A DNA stretch of 64,000 bases from an uncultured Lachnospiraceae bacterium (GTDB taxonomy: Bacteria > Bacillota > Clostridia > Lachnospirales > Lachnospiraceae), in NCBI GenBank assembly GCA_910584325.1, contig CAJTZH010000006.1:1-64000 (forward strand), written 5' to 3'. The position numbers and the translations under genes were made by a program. The notes under the pieces were generated by a model. It searched no databases, was not told where the DNA came from, and saw nothing but the letters and a program-made list of their open reading frames with translations. Shown here piece by piece: positions 9,475 through 17,959 of the stretch (its first letter is position 1; each line of letters starts with the position of its first letter).

Positions 9475-10536
9475 TTAAAAATGATTATCTGACTGCGGTT
9501 TTTTATATAAAAACTTCGCAATCAGCAGTCCAGAAAAAAATCCACCGATATGCGCGGCATTATTAACTCCCGTACTGGTAAACCCTGAATATAAAAGATA
9601 TATTGTAAATAAAGTAAGACTGACTGAATTTAAGTCCTCCAATTTTCCTTTATTCACCGTAACAATATACACCAACGCGCCTATTACTCCGAAAACCGCG
9701 CCCGAGGCGCCTCCTGAAACCACATCTTTTCCAATCATGATATAGTAAAGGCAAGATACAATCGAAGACGCCAGACCAGTAACAATATATATAATAATAT
9801 ATTTTGCCACTCCGACTGCCCGCTCCAGATTATCACCCAGATAAAAAAGTGTAATCATATTTCCCGCAAGATGCATAAATCCAAAATGAATAAACATACA
9901 GGTGAAAAATCGGTATAATTCACCGCTCTCCCTAACCAACGGCCAGTAAAACGCACCATGCAGCAGCATATACAACGTATTTTCCGTAGAACCGTTCATT
10001 TCAAGCCAGACAAATACCAATATGTTAATTAAAATCAGAAGATTATTCATCGTCAGAATACGAATCTGTTTTTTCTTCCTGTGCTGCCGCGGCACATAAT
10101 TTTGTGTTACGCTTTCCTGCTGTATTGTATTTACACGCAGCGCGTCAATAACGGAACGCATCACCGCTTCAAAACCGCCGAAAATATCCGGTTGTCCTGC
10201 AGGCTGAATAAATAATGTATGATATGTGTCTAATACCCAGTATGGCACTTTATTCCCCGCTAAATCCTCCGCTACATACTCGCTGTAAGTACTAATCAAC
10301 GTCAATATCCGAACATCGTAATAACCCTTACTCTGTAAAAAACGTTTGACCGAATCAGCGACACTTTCCAACAGCTCAGTCGTCACATTACTTTGCGCGG
10401 GGTCTTGATAATCCACCAGATTTACCACATAACATACTCCATTGACAGCATGAAACCATAACGCCATCTTAGGAGCGTTTACGCCGATTTTTTGAACCCC
10501 CGCCCCGGAGAGCTTATTTTCTATTAAATCTATCAT
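9475..10536 (-). CDS. Rhomboid family intramembrane serine protease
   Basis: A 353-residue rhomboid. A soluble N-terminal region of about 160 residues, ending in a basic RKKKQ stretch, precedes a membrane core. Catalytic elements are complete: HLAGN (His222, Asn226, oxyanion site), GGASGA (nucleophile Ser278) and AAHIGG (base His329). Such proteases cut transmembrane helices near the outer face. The gene lies directly downstream of the Tad pilus genes, but a TTGACA-17-TATTGT promoter overlapping the stop of the FHA gene can drive it on its own. A role in processing pilus or TadE proteins is plausible but unproven. Confidence 0.9.
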   Translation of the reverse strand: MIDLIENKLSGAGVQKIGVNAPKMALWFHAVNGVCYVVNLVDYQDPAQSNVTTELLESVADSVKRFLQSKGYYDVRILTLISTYSEYVAEDLAGNKVPYWVLDTYHTLFIQPAGQPDIFGGFEAVMRSVIDALRVNTIQQESVTQNYVPRQHRKKKQIRILTMNNLLILINILVFVWLEMNGSTENTLYMLLHGAFYWPLVRESGELYRFFTCMFIHFGFMHLAGNMITLFYLGDNLERAVGVAKYIIIYIVTGLASSIVSCLYYIMIGKDVVSGGASGAVFGVIGALVYIVTVNKGKLEDLNSVSLTLFTIYLLYSGFTSTGVNNAAHIGGFFSGLLIAKFLYKKPQSDNHF

Positions 10537-10577
10537 CCATTACTCCACGAACCTTAAACTATATGCTACTATACAAA

Positions 10578-10606
10578 ACAATACCATTAATTGCGTTTTA
10601 TGTCAA
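10578..10606 (-). promoter_or_regulatory. Sigma-A promoter for rhomboid unit
   Basis: On the minus strand TTGACA (10606-10601), a 17-base spacer and TATTGT (10583-10578). The -35 box overlaps the stop codon of the FHA gene, so the rhomboid and flavodoxin-SCP2 genes can be expressed apart from the pilus operon. Confidence 0.65.
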
Positions 10607-11694
10607 TTTAAGCAGAATTTTTCATTCGCAAAGCATATCTGGTCGCCTTCCCTAATCAAAACCGGTTCATACGGCGAAATCCTGCTTCCATTTACAAACG
10701 TTCCGTTTGTAGAGTCCAAATCCTCTATATAGTATCCACCACATTCCATTGTAATAACCGCGTGTTTTCTGCTAACCATAACATTCTTCAAAACGTAGTC
10801 TGACTCCGTCGTACTGGTTCCAATCCGAATAGGAAATTTTGAAAATAAAATATCTGTTCCTCCGCTTATATTCTGTAATTTTTTTACATTCAGGATTTGT
10901 GTCTCACCGTAAGACATATTTTCGGCAACAGCCATTGTCCCATGGTCATTTGCATCCTTGTTACGCTTATTCATCCATGAAAACCATTTTCCTTTTTTCT
11001 TCTTTTCTTTTTTATCCTCTCCCGACAATTCTATTTCCAATTCTTCCAATGTATAAGTATTAATATTCTCCGTTGCTGCTTCTTTGCGTTTTTCCTCTTC
11101 AACACTATCTTTCCTGGTCTCTGTGTGTCGAATAACCTGTCTGATTTCTGTTTCCTGACTCGAAGAAAACACTTCATCCATCAGTCCGTCCATAGTAAAA
11201 TTATTTTTTAATATTTTTTGATAAAGACCATACGCCGTCATAACATCCTGCTGTCTTGTATGATTAAGCTTCTCCAGAATATATTCCATTAATTCCCGTA
11301 CGCTTTTGTTAAACGGTTGGTATCCTGCCGGAAAATAACAAAACAATAATTCTTGTCCGCTTATAAAAATAAACTCCGGATTTAACAAAACAGAATCCAT
11401 ATTTAACAGATATTCCTCCGCCCTATGAACCAATAATGTAATTTCCGAAAAAATAAGTTTAATGTCTGTCATCGACACCTGTTCACTCCCGAACTTCTTC
11501 GCAAGACTTTGACACTGCATAACCGGATACCGGTAAGTAACCGTATTATTAATTCTAACTAATGAAATCGGAAGAAATCCTTTTATATTGTTATACTCAA
11601 ACATTTTAAATTCAAATCCTGAGATATTCTGTTCATTTGACACAATTAAAAGATAATTTCCGTTCACCTCATTAACAATTCTACTTTGAAGCAT
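10603..11694 (-). CDS. FHA domain protein of the Tad locus (DUF6382-type)
   Basis: A 363-residue protein. The N-terminal 200 residues are probably a DUF6382 domain, which I know from Lachnospiraceae FHA proteins. A linker rich in Lys and Glu follows. The C-terminal FHA domain (about 280-350) has the core motifs RIG, SRKHA and DSTNGTFVNG, so it should bind phosphothreonine. It sits between the TadE gene and the rhomboid gene, suggesting that pilus assembly or its ATPases are controlled by Ser/Thr phosphorylation. No kinase gene is nearby. Start ATG 11694 is chosen for spacing to the AGGAGG site; an ATG at 11703 is too close to it. Confidence 0.75.
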   Translation of the reverse strand: MLQSRIVNEVNGNYLLIVSNEQNISGFEFKMFEYNNIKGFLPISLVRINNTVTYRYPVMQCQSLAKKFGSEQVSMTDIKLIFSEITLLVHRAEEYLLNMDSVLLNPEFIFISGQELLFCYFPAGYQPFNKSVRELMEYILEKLNHTRQQDVMTAYGLYQKILKNNFTMDGLMDEVFSSSQETEIRQVIRHTETRKDSVEEEKRKEAATENINTYTLEELEIELSGEDKKEKKKKGKWFSWMNKRNKDANDHGTMAVAENMSYGETQILNVKKLQNISGGTDILFSKFPIRIGTSTTESDYVLKNVMVSRKHAVITMECGGYYIEDLDSTNGTFVNGSRISPYEPVLIREGDQICFANEKFCLN

Positions 11695-12079
11695 ATGAAT
11701 CATCGCCTCCTGACGGAATTAAGTTCTTTATTGCCTCTGTTTGCCAGACAAAGTCAACCGGATTATTTTTTACAATCTGCGAATAGTCTGTCTCTGTCTT
11801 AAAAAAACCTGATTTTATTTGTATGTTAGGCTTTTTAGTCATCGTCTTTGACGCAATATATCTGCTGACTTCACCCGACAATCCTTCCAGCGATTTTTTA
11901 CTGTTTTCTTTTACAATCGGCATTTCAAATTCATACCGCATACACACTTTATCAGCCGCACAATTTATGACAACATTATCATGGCAGTTTAACGCAAGCA
12001 AAATAAGCTGCACAGCAATTAATGTAAAAACCGGTATCAAAACCGAAGCCTCTATCGTAACCGAACCCTTTAATTTCAT
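11681..12079 (-). CDS. TadE-like pseudopilin
   Basis: A 132-residue small membrane protein with the TadE signature GSVTIEASVLIPVF right after the start, followed by a single membrane helix. TadE proteins are minor pseudopilins processed by the locus peptidase. Start ATG 12079 overlaps the stop of the prepilin peptidase gene as ATGA, and a GGGAGG site precedes it, so translation is coupled. Its 3' end overlaps the FHA gene by 14 bases. The soluble part has no recognisable domain. Confidence 0.8.
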   Translation of the reverse strand: MKLKGSVTIEASVLIPVFTLIAVQLILLALNCHDNVVINCAADKVCMRYEFEMPIVKENSKKSLEGLSGEVSRYIASKTMTKKPNIQIKSGFFKTETDYSQIVKNNPVDFVWQTEAIKNLIPSGGDDSYASK

Positions 12080-12495
12080 AATATCAATCCTCCCAAAAAA
12101 CCGACTAAAATACAAGGAACAAACGGTATTTTTTCTCTATAATAAAAACCTTTTCGAATTATCAGGCATATGGCAAAAACCGCCATTACAAAAAAAGCAA
12201 TTAATAAAGTGAGCAGCGTCAGTCTTATGCCGCACAATACACCGGTAACCAGCACAACCATTCCATCCCCATATCCAATCGCCTCTCCCGATAAAAACGA
12301 TATCAGCAGCATAATAACACCAACGAATAAACCGGGAACAATTCCCCACACACTTTCCTGAACGCCCAAAATTCTTACTATAAAACCCAATATCAGAAAA
12401 AATAATAACTCCCGTAAGTCGACCGTTTGTGTTTTAATGTCTTTTATCGTTTCTATCGTTAAAAATATTATTTCCAAAAAATATATCAATTTCAT
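12076..12495 (-). CDS. Prepilin peptidase, A24 family (TadV/CpaA type)
   Basis: A 139-residue polytopic membrane protein. It contains the aspartyl-protease motif GYGDG near the middle and a first aspartate near the N-terminus (IKDIKTQTVDLRE). It lacks the methyltransferase domain of PilD, as usual in the TadV/CpaA branch. It should remove the leader peptides of the Flp pilin and TadE-like proteins at the membrane. Start ATG 12495 has GGAGG six bases upstream; one base separates it from the stop of the preceding gene. Confidence 0.85.
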   Translation of the reverse strand: MKLIYFLEIIFLTIETIKDIKTQTVDLRELLFFLILGFIVRILGVQESVWGIVPGLFVGVIMLLISFLSGEAIGYGDGMVVLVTGVLCGIRLTLLTLLIAFFVMAVFAICLIIRKGFYYREKIPFVPCILVGFLGGLIL

Positions 12496-12496
12496 T

Positions 12497-13354
12497 CTAT
12501 CCTCCACACCGGCTGCAGGCAGGTCTGTCCGATACGGTCTCAAATAAAACCGTATAGACTACCCGTTTTAATCCACTGCAATTAATGTCCGTATGATACC
12601 TGTCGCCATATTCCGTAATATACAATACCGTTCCGGCACCGCCACACCGCTCACAGGAATCATATCTGCCGCCGCTGCCATTTCTTAACTCCGGAATCTG
12701 TGCTTTCGCAACGGTCTTTATGGATAATCGTAAATGACTGCAATTACTATTAACATGAAATACTGTTCCTGTCTCTGTAATATATACCATTTTTTTACCC
12801 TCGTATCCGGCAGAACCACCCTCCGCTCCCTTATCCTCATTTCCAATCCACTTCCGCACGCTTACCTTTTGTACACAGGGAAATCCTAGAATTTTAAGAA
12901 AATCAAAAGGCATCCCGGCGTAATAATTCACCTCGAAATGAATCATATCCTCATTAAATTCGGATTGTAATGCGGATATCCCCAAAATCCCTCCTTTTAC
13001 ACCTGCGTTTTCCACAATTTTTTTATCCAGTTCACCATAAAGAAGCGCTAACGCAGACCCCATATTGGCGCTTCCCTCTGACGTATATTCCGTTTTAGAC
13101 AACGCCCTTGCTAAATTATACAACGCCTCATTTACACGATTCTGAAAACTGATAAAATTAATTACATGGATAAATATAACGATAAAAAACACAAAAAGCG
13201 GAATGACAAACGCAGCTTCCAATGTCATTGAGGCAGATAAAACTGCCCTTTTGAATTTTTTTGATTTCTTTATAGAGGAGTTATAATTTTTAGACAGAAA
13301 ACTACATTGTAATTTCCCTATTTTATCCATTGAAATAAAAACAATCTTTACCAC
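12497..13354 (-). CDS. TadE-like pseudopilin with tandem His/Cys repeats
   Basis: A 285-residue protein. After a basic N-terminus comes the TadE signature SASMTLEAAFVIPLF and a membrane helix (about 40-67). The C-terminal 100 residues hold two copies of one module: YITETG..FHVNSNCSHL...CERC and YITEYGDRYHTDINCSGL...CSRC. Each has one His and three Cys in positions that suit a zinc site, much like modules found at the end of some secreted nucleases. The start is GTG 13354 with AAAGGAG eight bases upstream; an ATG that overlaps it leads to an immediate stop. The module would be outside the membrane. Confidence 0.75.
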   Translation of the reverse strand: MVKIVFISMDKIGKLQCSFLSKNYNSSIKKSKKFKRAVLSASMTLEAAFVIPLFVFFIVIFIHVINFISFQNRVNEALYNLARALSKTEYTSEGSANMGSALALLYGELDKKIVENAGVKGGILGISALQSEFNEDMIHFEVNYYAGMPFDFLKILGFPCVQKVSVRKWIGNEDKGAEGGSAGYEGKKMVYITETGTVFHVNSNCSHLRLSIKTVAKAQIPELRNGSGGRYDSCERCGGAGTVLYITEYGDRYHTDINCSGLKRVVYTVLFETVSDRPACSRCGG

Positions 13355-13431
13355 ATTTTCATCTCCTTTCGTTAATTAGTATCAATATAGAAAATCCAAA
13401 AGAGCATTTTTACCTGCCTTAGGCTTCGTCC

Positions 13432-15531
13432 TTAATAATGAAATTCCATTTTTTGTGTATACTGATATTTTCCGTGATAATAGTCAAACAAAACCGTTCC
13501 TTTTATTCCATACAGATACCGGTACATCCTGATATGTGGATATCCTTGCGCAGTCATATTCAGTTCCATAATATCCATTGTTCTGAAAATCTTTTTCTCC
13601 TTATTCTCAAGAAATAACAATAACTGCAAATATTCATTATAATTTAGTCCTGCGTCATTATCCGGTGACTTTTTTGTGATGCTTTTAGAAACAATATCCT
13701 CCAGCTTTGTTTTCCATTCCTTCTCGTTCTTTACAAAAGAAACCGTTCCCTCATTCATAAGAATTTTTACATCATTTACCGCCTCGCCATATGCCCACGC
13801 GGCAAGAAGTAAATATTCACCCATTTTGATAATCCCATGTACTCCGGTAAACCCCAAAAACGCCGTTGCCATCGCGAGACACTCCTGTTTCTTCTCAATA
13901 TCACAAATGATATACGAAAAATTCATCGTAAAACGCAGTGCAATCAACCGGGAAACTACTTCCTTTAAATTATCCTTATCAACAGATTTCTTTCCTAATA
14001 TGTACTCCGTTTCATATTGAAGAATCCCCTCTTTATTGGGATTCAGATAATTGGCAAAATGCAAATCAACATATTTGTTATACAAAAAATCCTCATATAG
14101 ATTTTCCGGATTAATATCAAAATGATGAGAACCTGCAGAAAACTTACAATACATAGAGGACAAATCTTTGTAAGGCGCTTTATTCGTCGAAATACTACCG
14201 GTATCTTCAACTACCAGCTTTAACTGATTATTAGTAAACACGTTTTTAATCTTTTCCAAGGCATCCAGACTCATTCCTTTCCCAAGGCTTAACCCATCAT
14301 AATGAAATTGAATTGCACCTGCCGGATACTGCCTGCATATGGCAATACAATCATCTACCATTCCGTATACCTCTCCGATACTGTCTATATCCATATAACA
14401 TCCGGCAAGTCCGGAAACCGCTGCTTCCATCTCCGATAGGATAACTTGACAATTTAACAACTGATGTCTTAATTCCTCAAGATTACACAATGTATTTGCC
14501 TCTCCCGTACCATACTTTTCCAACTCGTTAAACTCCTGTGAAAATGCTGTATTGACGCTATCGCTCAAAGAAGATTTATTTGCGCTAAAAATTTGTCCAG
14601 ACACGGATAAATTCCCCATTAATTTCTCTGTATCCCGCTCAATCTCCTCTATTAGATTAAGAGACTGCCCAAGCTTCTTCTGCGTTTGATGAATTTCCGA
14701 CAAAATACTGTCTGCTCCCGAACGGAAACCGTCATCCGAAAAGTATCCCAAAGTAAGCGGATAATGATAAACATGAATTATCCAATCCAGTTCTCCTTTT
14801 AAATTCTCCAGCTTTTCTGTAATGTCATAATACTTCCCACTAACTGCCTGATAAATCATATCCTCTGTTACACCGACAGCCTGCTTGTCCTTCCCCGCGG
14901 GAGCAAGTTTTTTCACAAAACTTCCCGTACCGCTGAGTCTGCCAAAGAACTGGGCAAGACCCGTAGAAGTCGTTTTTACTCCTTCTACATACATAAGCAG
15001 CTTTAAAATTTTTCCGTCAATTTTACTTGCTTCTTTCTGTCTTTTTGTCAGTTCATCCTTTACCTCATCCAACTCTTTTGTCTTTGCCGTCTCCGTCATT
15101 TGTGGTATAAAATCCAAAATACTGTTATCAAACTGTCCGTATCTCATATATCCGATAATTTCGTCATAGAAATAGGTTCCGTTGTCATCTGTCAGCATTT
15201 TTATCTCTTCTAGCGAAACACCCTTTAGTATAACGGTGTACGGGTTAAAACCGCCGGCAAACTTGCAATTTTCCTGTATATATTCATACAGCATTTGCTC
15301 CACATCAGCCTGCTCACTGATTACACCGCCAAAAACTTCATACTTGTCCAGCACCGGTCTGGAGTATTGAGAGAAAAGCGACTGTACTCCGACATTTACC
15401 ACAGTGTTTATCCGTGTTTTCGCACCCGCGCATACTGCCGATTCAATCAAAACCAAAAGCAGCGATAAAATTAGTCCGAAAATTAATCCCGCGTAAACCG
15501 TAATCTGGGCCTTCAGCCTCTTTCCTCCCAT
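13432..15531 (-). CDS. DUF5702-type Tad locus protein (TadG-like)
   Basis: A 699-residue protein with an N-terminal membrane helix in the context AQITVYAGLIFGLILSLLLVLIESA, a layout like TadE/TadG pseudopilins, and a long extracytoplasmic region rich in helices and predicted coiled coil (about 145-400). A hydrophobic stretch near residues 555-580 may be a second membrane or packing segment. I recognise it as the DUF5702 family found in Lachnospiraceae Tad loci. It lies between the pilin and TadE genes. Its role is probably structural in the pilus tip or base. The start ATG has a GAGGTGGAG site. Confidence 0.65.
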   Translation of the reverse strand: MGGKRLKAQITVYAGLIFGLILSLLLVLIESAVCAGAKTRINTVVNVGVQSLFSQYSRPVLDKYEVFGGVISEQADVEQMLYEYIQENCKFAGGFNPYTVILKGVSLEEIKMLTDDNGTYFYDEIIGYMRYGQFDNSILDFIPQMTETAKTKELDEVKDELTKRQKEASKIDGKILKLLMYVEGVKTTSTGLAQFFGRLSGTGSFVKKLAPAGKDKQAVGVTEDMIYQAVSGKYYDITEKLENLKGELDWIIHVYHYPLTLGYFSDDGFRSGADSILSEIHQTQKKLGQSLNLIEEIERDTEKLMGNLSVSGQIFSANKSSLSDSVNTAFSQEFNELEKYGTGEANTLCNLEELRHQLLNCQVILSEMEAAVSGLAGCYMDIDSIGEVYGMVDDCIAICRQYPAGAIQFHYDGLSLGKGMSLDALEKIKNVFTNNQLKLVVEDTGSISTNKAPYKDLSSMYCKFSAGSHHFDINPENLYEDFLYNKYVDLHFANYLNPNKEGILQYETEYILGKKSVDKDNLKEVVSRLIALRFTMNFSYIICDIEKKQECLAMATAFLGFTGVHGIIKMGEYLLLAAWAYGEAVNDVKILMNEGTVSFVKNEKEWKTKLEDIVSKSITKKSPDNDAGLNYNEYLQLLLFLENKEKKIFRTMDIMELNMTAQGYPHIRMYRYLYGIKGTVLFDYYHGKYQYTQKMEFHY

Positions 15532-15546
15532 TTCTCCACCTCACTT

Positions 15547-15717
15547 TTAAATACTGTTTGCCTGCGACGCAATCTTCGATAAGATATTATTCACCAAAGA
15601 AACAATCTGGCTCTTAAAAATAATAACAAGTCCGATTAAAACCACTATAATCAAAATTACTTCAATAACTCCCATTCCTTCATTTCTTTTCAAAACATTT
15701 CTAATTTTCTGAATCAT
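15547..15717 (-). CDS. Flp-type pilin, 56 residues
   Basis: A short gene of 56 residues between TadC and the DUF5702 gene. It begins MIQKIRNVLKRNEGMGVIEV, and a strongly hydrophobic helix follows (about 17-34), then a short amphipathic tail. The glycine followed by a hydrophobic residue and a glutamate five places on is the type IVb pilin cleavage pattern (G/MGVIE), so it should be cut by the A24 peptidase and form the pilus shaft. An AGGAGG site lies seven bases before the ATG. Its position right behind tadC is the usual place. Length and motif make the call fairly safe. Confidence 0.85.
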   Translation of the reverse strand: MIQKIRNVLKRNEGMGVIEVILIIVVLIGLVIIFKSQIVSLVNNILSKIASQANSI

Positions 15718-15728
15718 ATTTTGACCTC

Positions 15729-17183
15729 CTAAACATTAAATGATGTAAAAGCAGGTACCAAAACAATAAACATTACTATTGCAAGCATAATCATCATTGG
15801 TATCATTAACTTCGTACCTGCCTCTTCCCCAAGTTTTTTCGCAATATTTTTTCTCTGTTCAAAAGCATCGACTACCTCATCCTCCAGCATCTTTGACAAA
15901 CCCTTTGAACCTTTTTTTACATTCTGCTCCAGTAACGTACCAAGCTTTAAGTACTCGTGTATATTGCACCTTCTTCCAAAAGCCGCGTATGCACTTCCTT
16001 CCGAAATGCCTGACTGAATTTCATAATATGTAATTTTCATCTCCTCATAAGCGAATCTACGCGCCTTAGACTCCCTGACCGTTTTCTTTTCATAATCCTT
16101 TACTATCCTTTCCCATGCTTTTAAAATACTCATTCCTGCACCGGAAAGTATATTTAGTTTGGAAACAATCTCTGAATAGTCCAACAGCATTTGTCTTTTC
16201 CGTTCTTTCATCCGGCTATCAAGCTCTTTATCCATTCCCGGAAAAACAACCACCGCCGTAATTATTCCCAAAAACAGCAACATCAGCGTATGATTCTCCT
16301 GCTCCTCTTCATACAAAATTTTTTCTCCGTCTATTTCTTCGGGAAACGCAACTGTTTCATCCGTTCTTGTACTTTCGTCATTTTCCCGGATAATTTGTCT
16401 AAGCGTACGCACGAAACGCTCCTCCTTCGTTAGAACCGGCTCCACAACCTCTACTGTAATCTCATACCTGCATTCTGCGTCCATATATGAAAATACTGCC
16501 GTGAGTATAATTGTTTCTTTCTGCCCCGCCAAAAAATCTTCATTATAAACTGTTCCAAATGTATCAATAATTTGTGGATTGGATGACATCCATGTAATCT
16601 TCATGGCATACTCTTCAAGATAAGTTATCAGATTCAGGTTAGAATAAACCTGTACAAGTGATTCATTCTCCCCTGTCATTCGATGCAATAGGGTTTCATA
16701 CGCTTTTCGAAAATTCTCCTGTGTTTCCTCTATTGAAAATTCTCTCGGATAAATTTCAACGAAAACCTCTGCTCCGTTTGCCAGAAACGCAAACTGTTTT
16801 TTATTTTCCGCATATGCCGGACGTTTTACCTGATACGCTTTTATCTGTCCCATATCTTCTCTCGAAATACAATATAAAAAAGCAAGTACACAAGTTACAG
16901 CGATAATCGCTATGGAATAAGACAGTCTTCTAATATTAAATAGCAGCTCCGTTTCTTTTTCGTCTTTTACAACATTCAGACGTTCCAACTTTTTTCTTCG
17001 TCCCTGATTTGAAAACGACAGGCGATACTTTTTTAAAGTTATTAAAATACCACAGGCTGCCGGATATAATTTTTTTAATTCGTTTCCTTTTTGCGGCAGT
17101 CTTTCAAACGTCTCTTTTTTGTAATTCCCGAACAAAAACCATATTATTGTTAATAATCCGAGAATTACCACACATACAATCAT
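15729..17183 (-). CDS. TadC-like inner membrane platform protein with Ig-like insert
   Basis: A 484-residue type II secretion F-domain protein. Membrane helices are near residues 2-18, 88-108, 300-316 and 459-480. The T2SSF domain is in the C-terminal third (LNILSGAGMSILKAW, GISEGSAYAAF). Between helices two and three is a region of about 190 residues, presumably outside the cell, ending in an Ig-like unit: ITWMSSNPQIIDTFGTV, then a hydrophobic strand, then ITVEVVEP. This matches the layout of atrophied bacterial Ig domains. Usual TadC proteins lack it. Start ATG 17183 fits the AAAGGGGG site; a GTG at 17201 lies before it. Confidence 0.75.
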   Translation of the reverse strand: MIVCVVILGLLTIIWFLFGNYKKETFERLPQKGNELKKLYPAACGILITLKKYRLSFSNQGRRKKLERLNVVKDEKETELLFNIRRLSYSIAIIAVTCVLAFLYCISREDMGQIKAYQVKRPAYAENKKQFAFLANGAEVFVEIYPREFSIEETQENFRKAYETLLHRMTGENESLVQVYSNLNLITYLEEYAMKITWMSSNPQIIDTFGTVYNEDFLAGQKETIILTAVFSYMDAECRYEITVEVVEPVLTKEERFVRTLRQIIRENDESTRTDETVAFPEEIDGEKILYEEEQENHTLMLLFLGIITAVVVFPGMDKELDSRMKERKRQMLLDYSEIVSKLNILSGAGMSILKAWERIVKDYEKKTVRESKARRFAYEEMKITYYEIQSGISEGSAYAAFGRRCNIHEYLKLGTLLEQNVKKGSKGLSKMLEDEVVDAFEQRKNIAKKLGEEAGTKLMIPMMIMLAIVMFIVLVPAFTSFNV

Positions 17184-17200
17184 ATACATTCCCCCTTTCA

Positions 17201-17959
17201 CTACACTTTGATATCGATTATTTTATTTGAGAGGATTCTTGCGCCCATATACCCCAAAAGACATATCGTCATAACAAAGACGCCGAGAAAATTACCATAC
17301 ATGGGCGCAATAAACTCATAGGCGGCAAGACGAAGATAAATAATAATTCCAAACGGCATAACATTCATTACTCTTTGCTCCATCTTCTTGCCGCTAATCA
17401 TTACATTGATTTCCTCTTTGACAGTAATTTTATCGCCAATATTTGCCGCAGTCTTTCCGATAATTTCTACCAGATTTCCTCCGCTTCTTTTTGCATAACG
17501 AAATACTTCCGCAAAATAAACGGCATCCTCAATTCCTACATGTTCCGCCAGTTGTTCCAGCGCATCCTCTACATTATCATTCATGGCAACCTTGCGCGTT
17601 ATTTCCATAAACGCTCTTGCAAGAACCGCATCGTCACCATAAAGCCCTGACAATTCCCGAATTGCTGCATTGAACGCATTTTCTACAGAATAACCTGCCA
17701 ACAACGCCGAACTGACCGCCATCATGCCGTCCTTAAACTCCATATTTACTTTTGCAGCCCGTTTTTCCTCCTTCTCCCGTTCTTTCTTTTTTAAATAAAA
17801 ATGGAAATATGGTAACATTACCACCGATGCGAATATGGTATTATAGAATAAAACAGATGTTATACTCAAACAGATAAGACATTCAAACGCAGCGAAAAGC
17901 AATTCTCTTTTTGAAAGCTTATAATAAAAGATCGTTTTCATTCGCCCGGAAACCCTCAT
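17201..17959 (-). CDS. TadB-like inner membrane platform protein
   Basis: A 252-residue type II secretion system F-domain protein. Two N-terminal helices (about 15-50) and two C-terminal ones (about 195-245) flank a cytoplasmic helical domain with GYSVENAFNAAIREL and AKRSGGNLVEII, the recurrent F-domain motifs. It would pair with TadC as the platform that CpaF drives. Its ATG overlaps the CpaF stop as ATGA, so the two are translationally coupled. Confidence 0.85.
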   Translation of the reverse strand: MRVSGRMKTIFYYKLSKRELLFAAFECLICLSITSVLFYNTIFASVVMLPYFHFYLKKKEREKEEKRAAKVNMEFKDGMMAVSSALLAGYSVENAFNAAIRELSGLYGDDAVLARAFMEITRKVAMNDNVEDALEQLAEHVGIEDAVYFAEVFRYAKRSGGNLVEIIGKTAANIGDKITVKEEINVMISGKKMEQRVMNVMPFGIIIYLRLAAYEFIAPMYGNFLGVFVMTICLLGYMGARILSNKIIDIKV

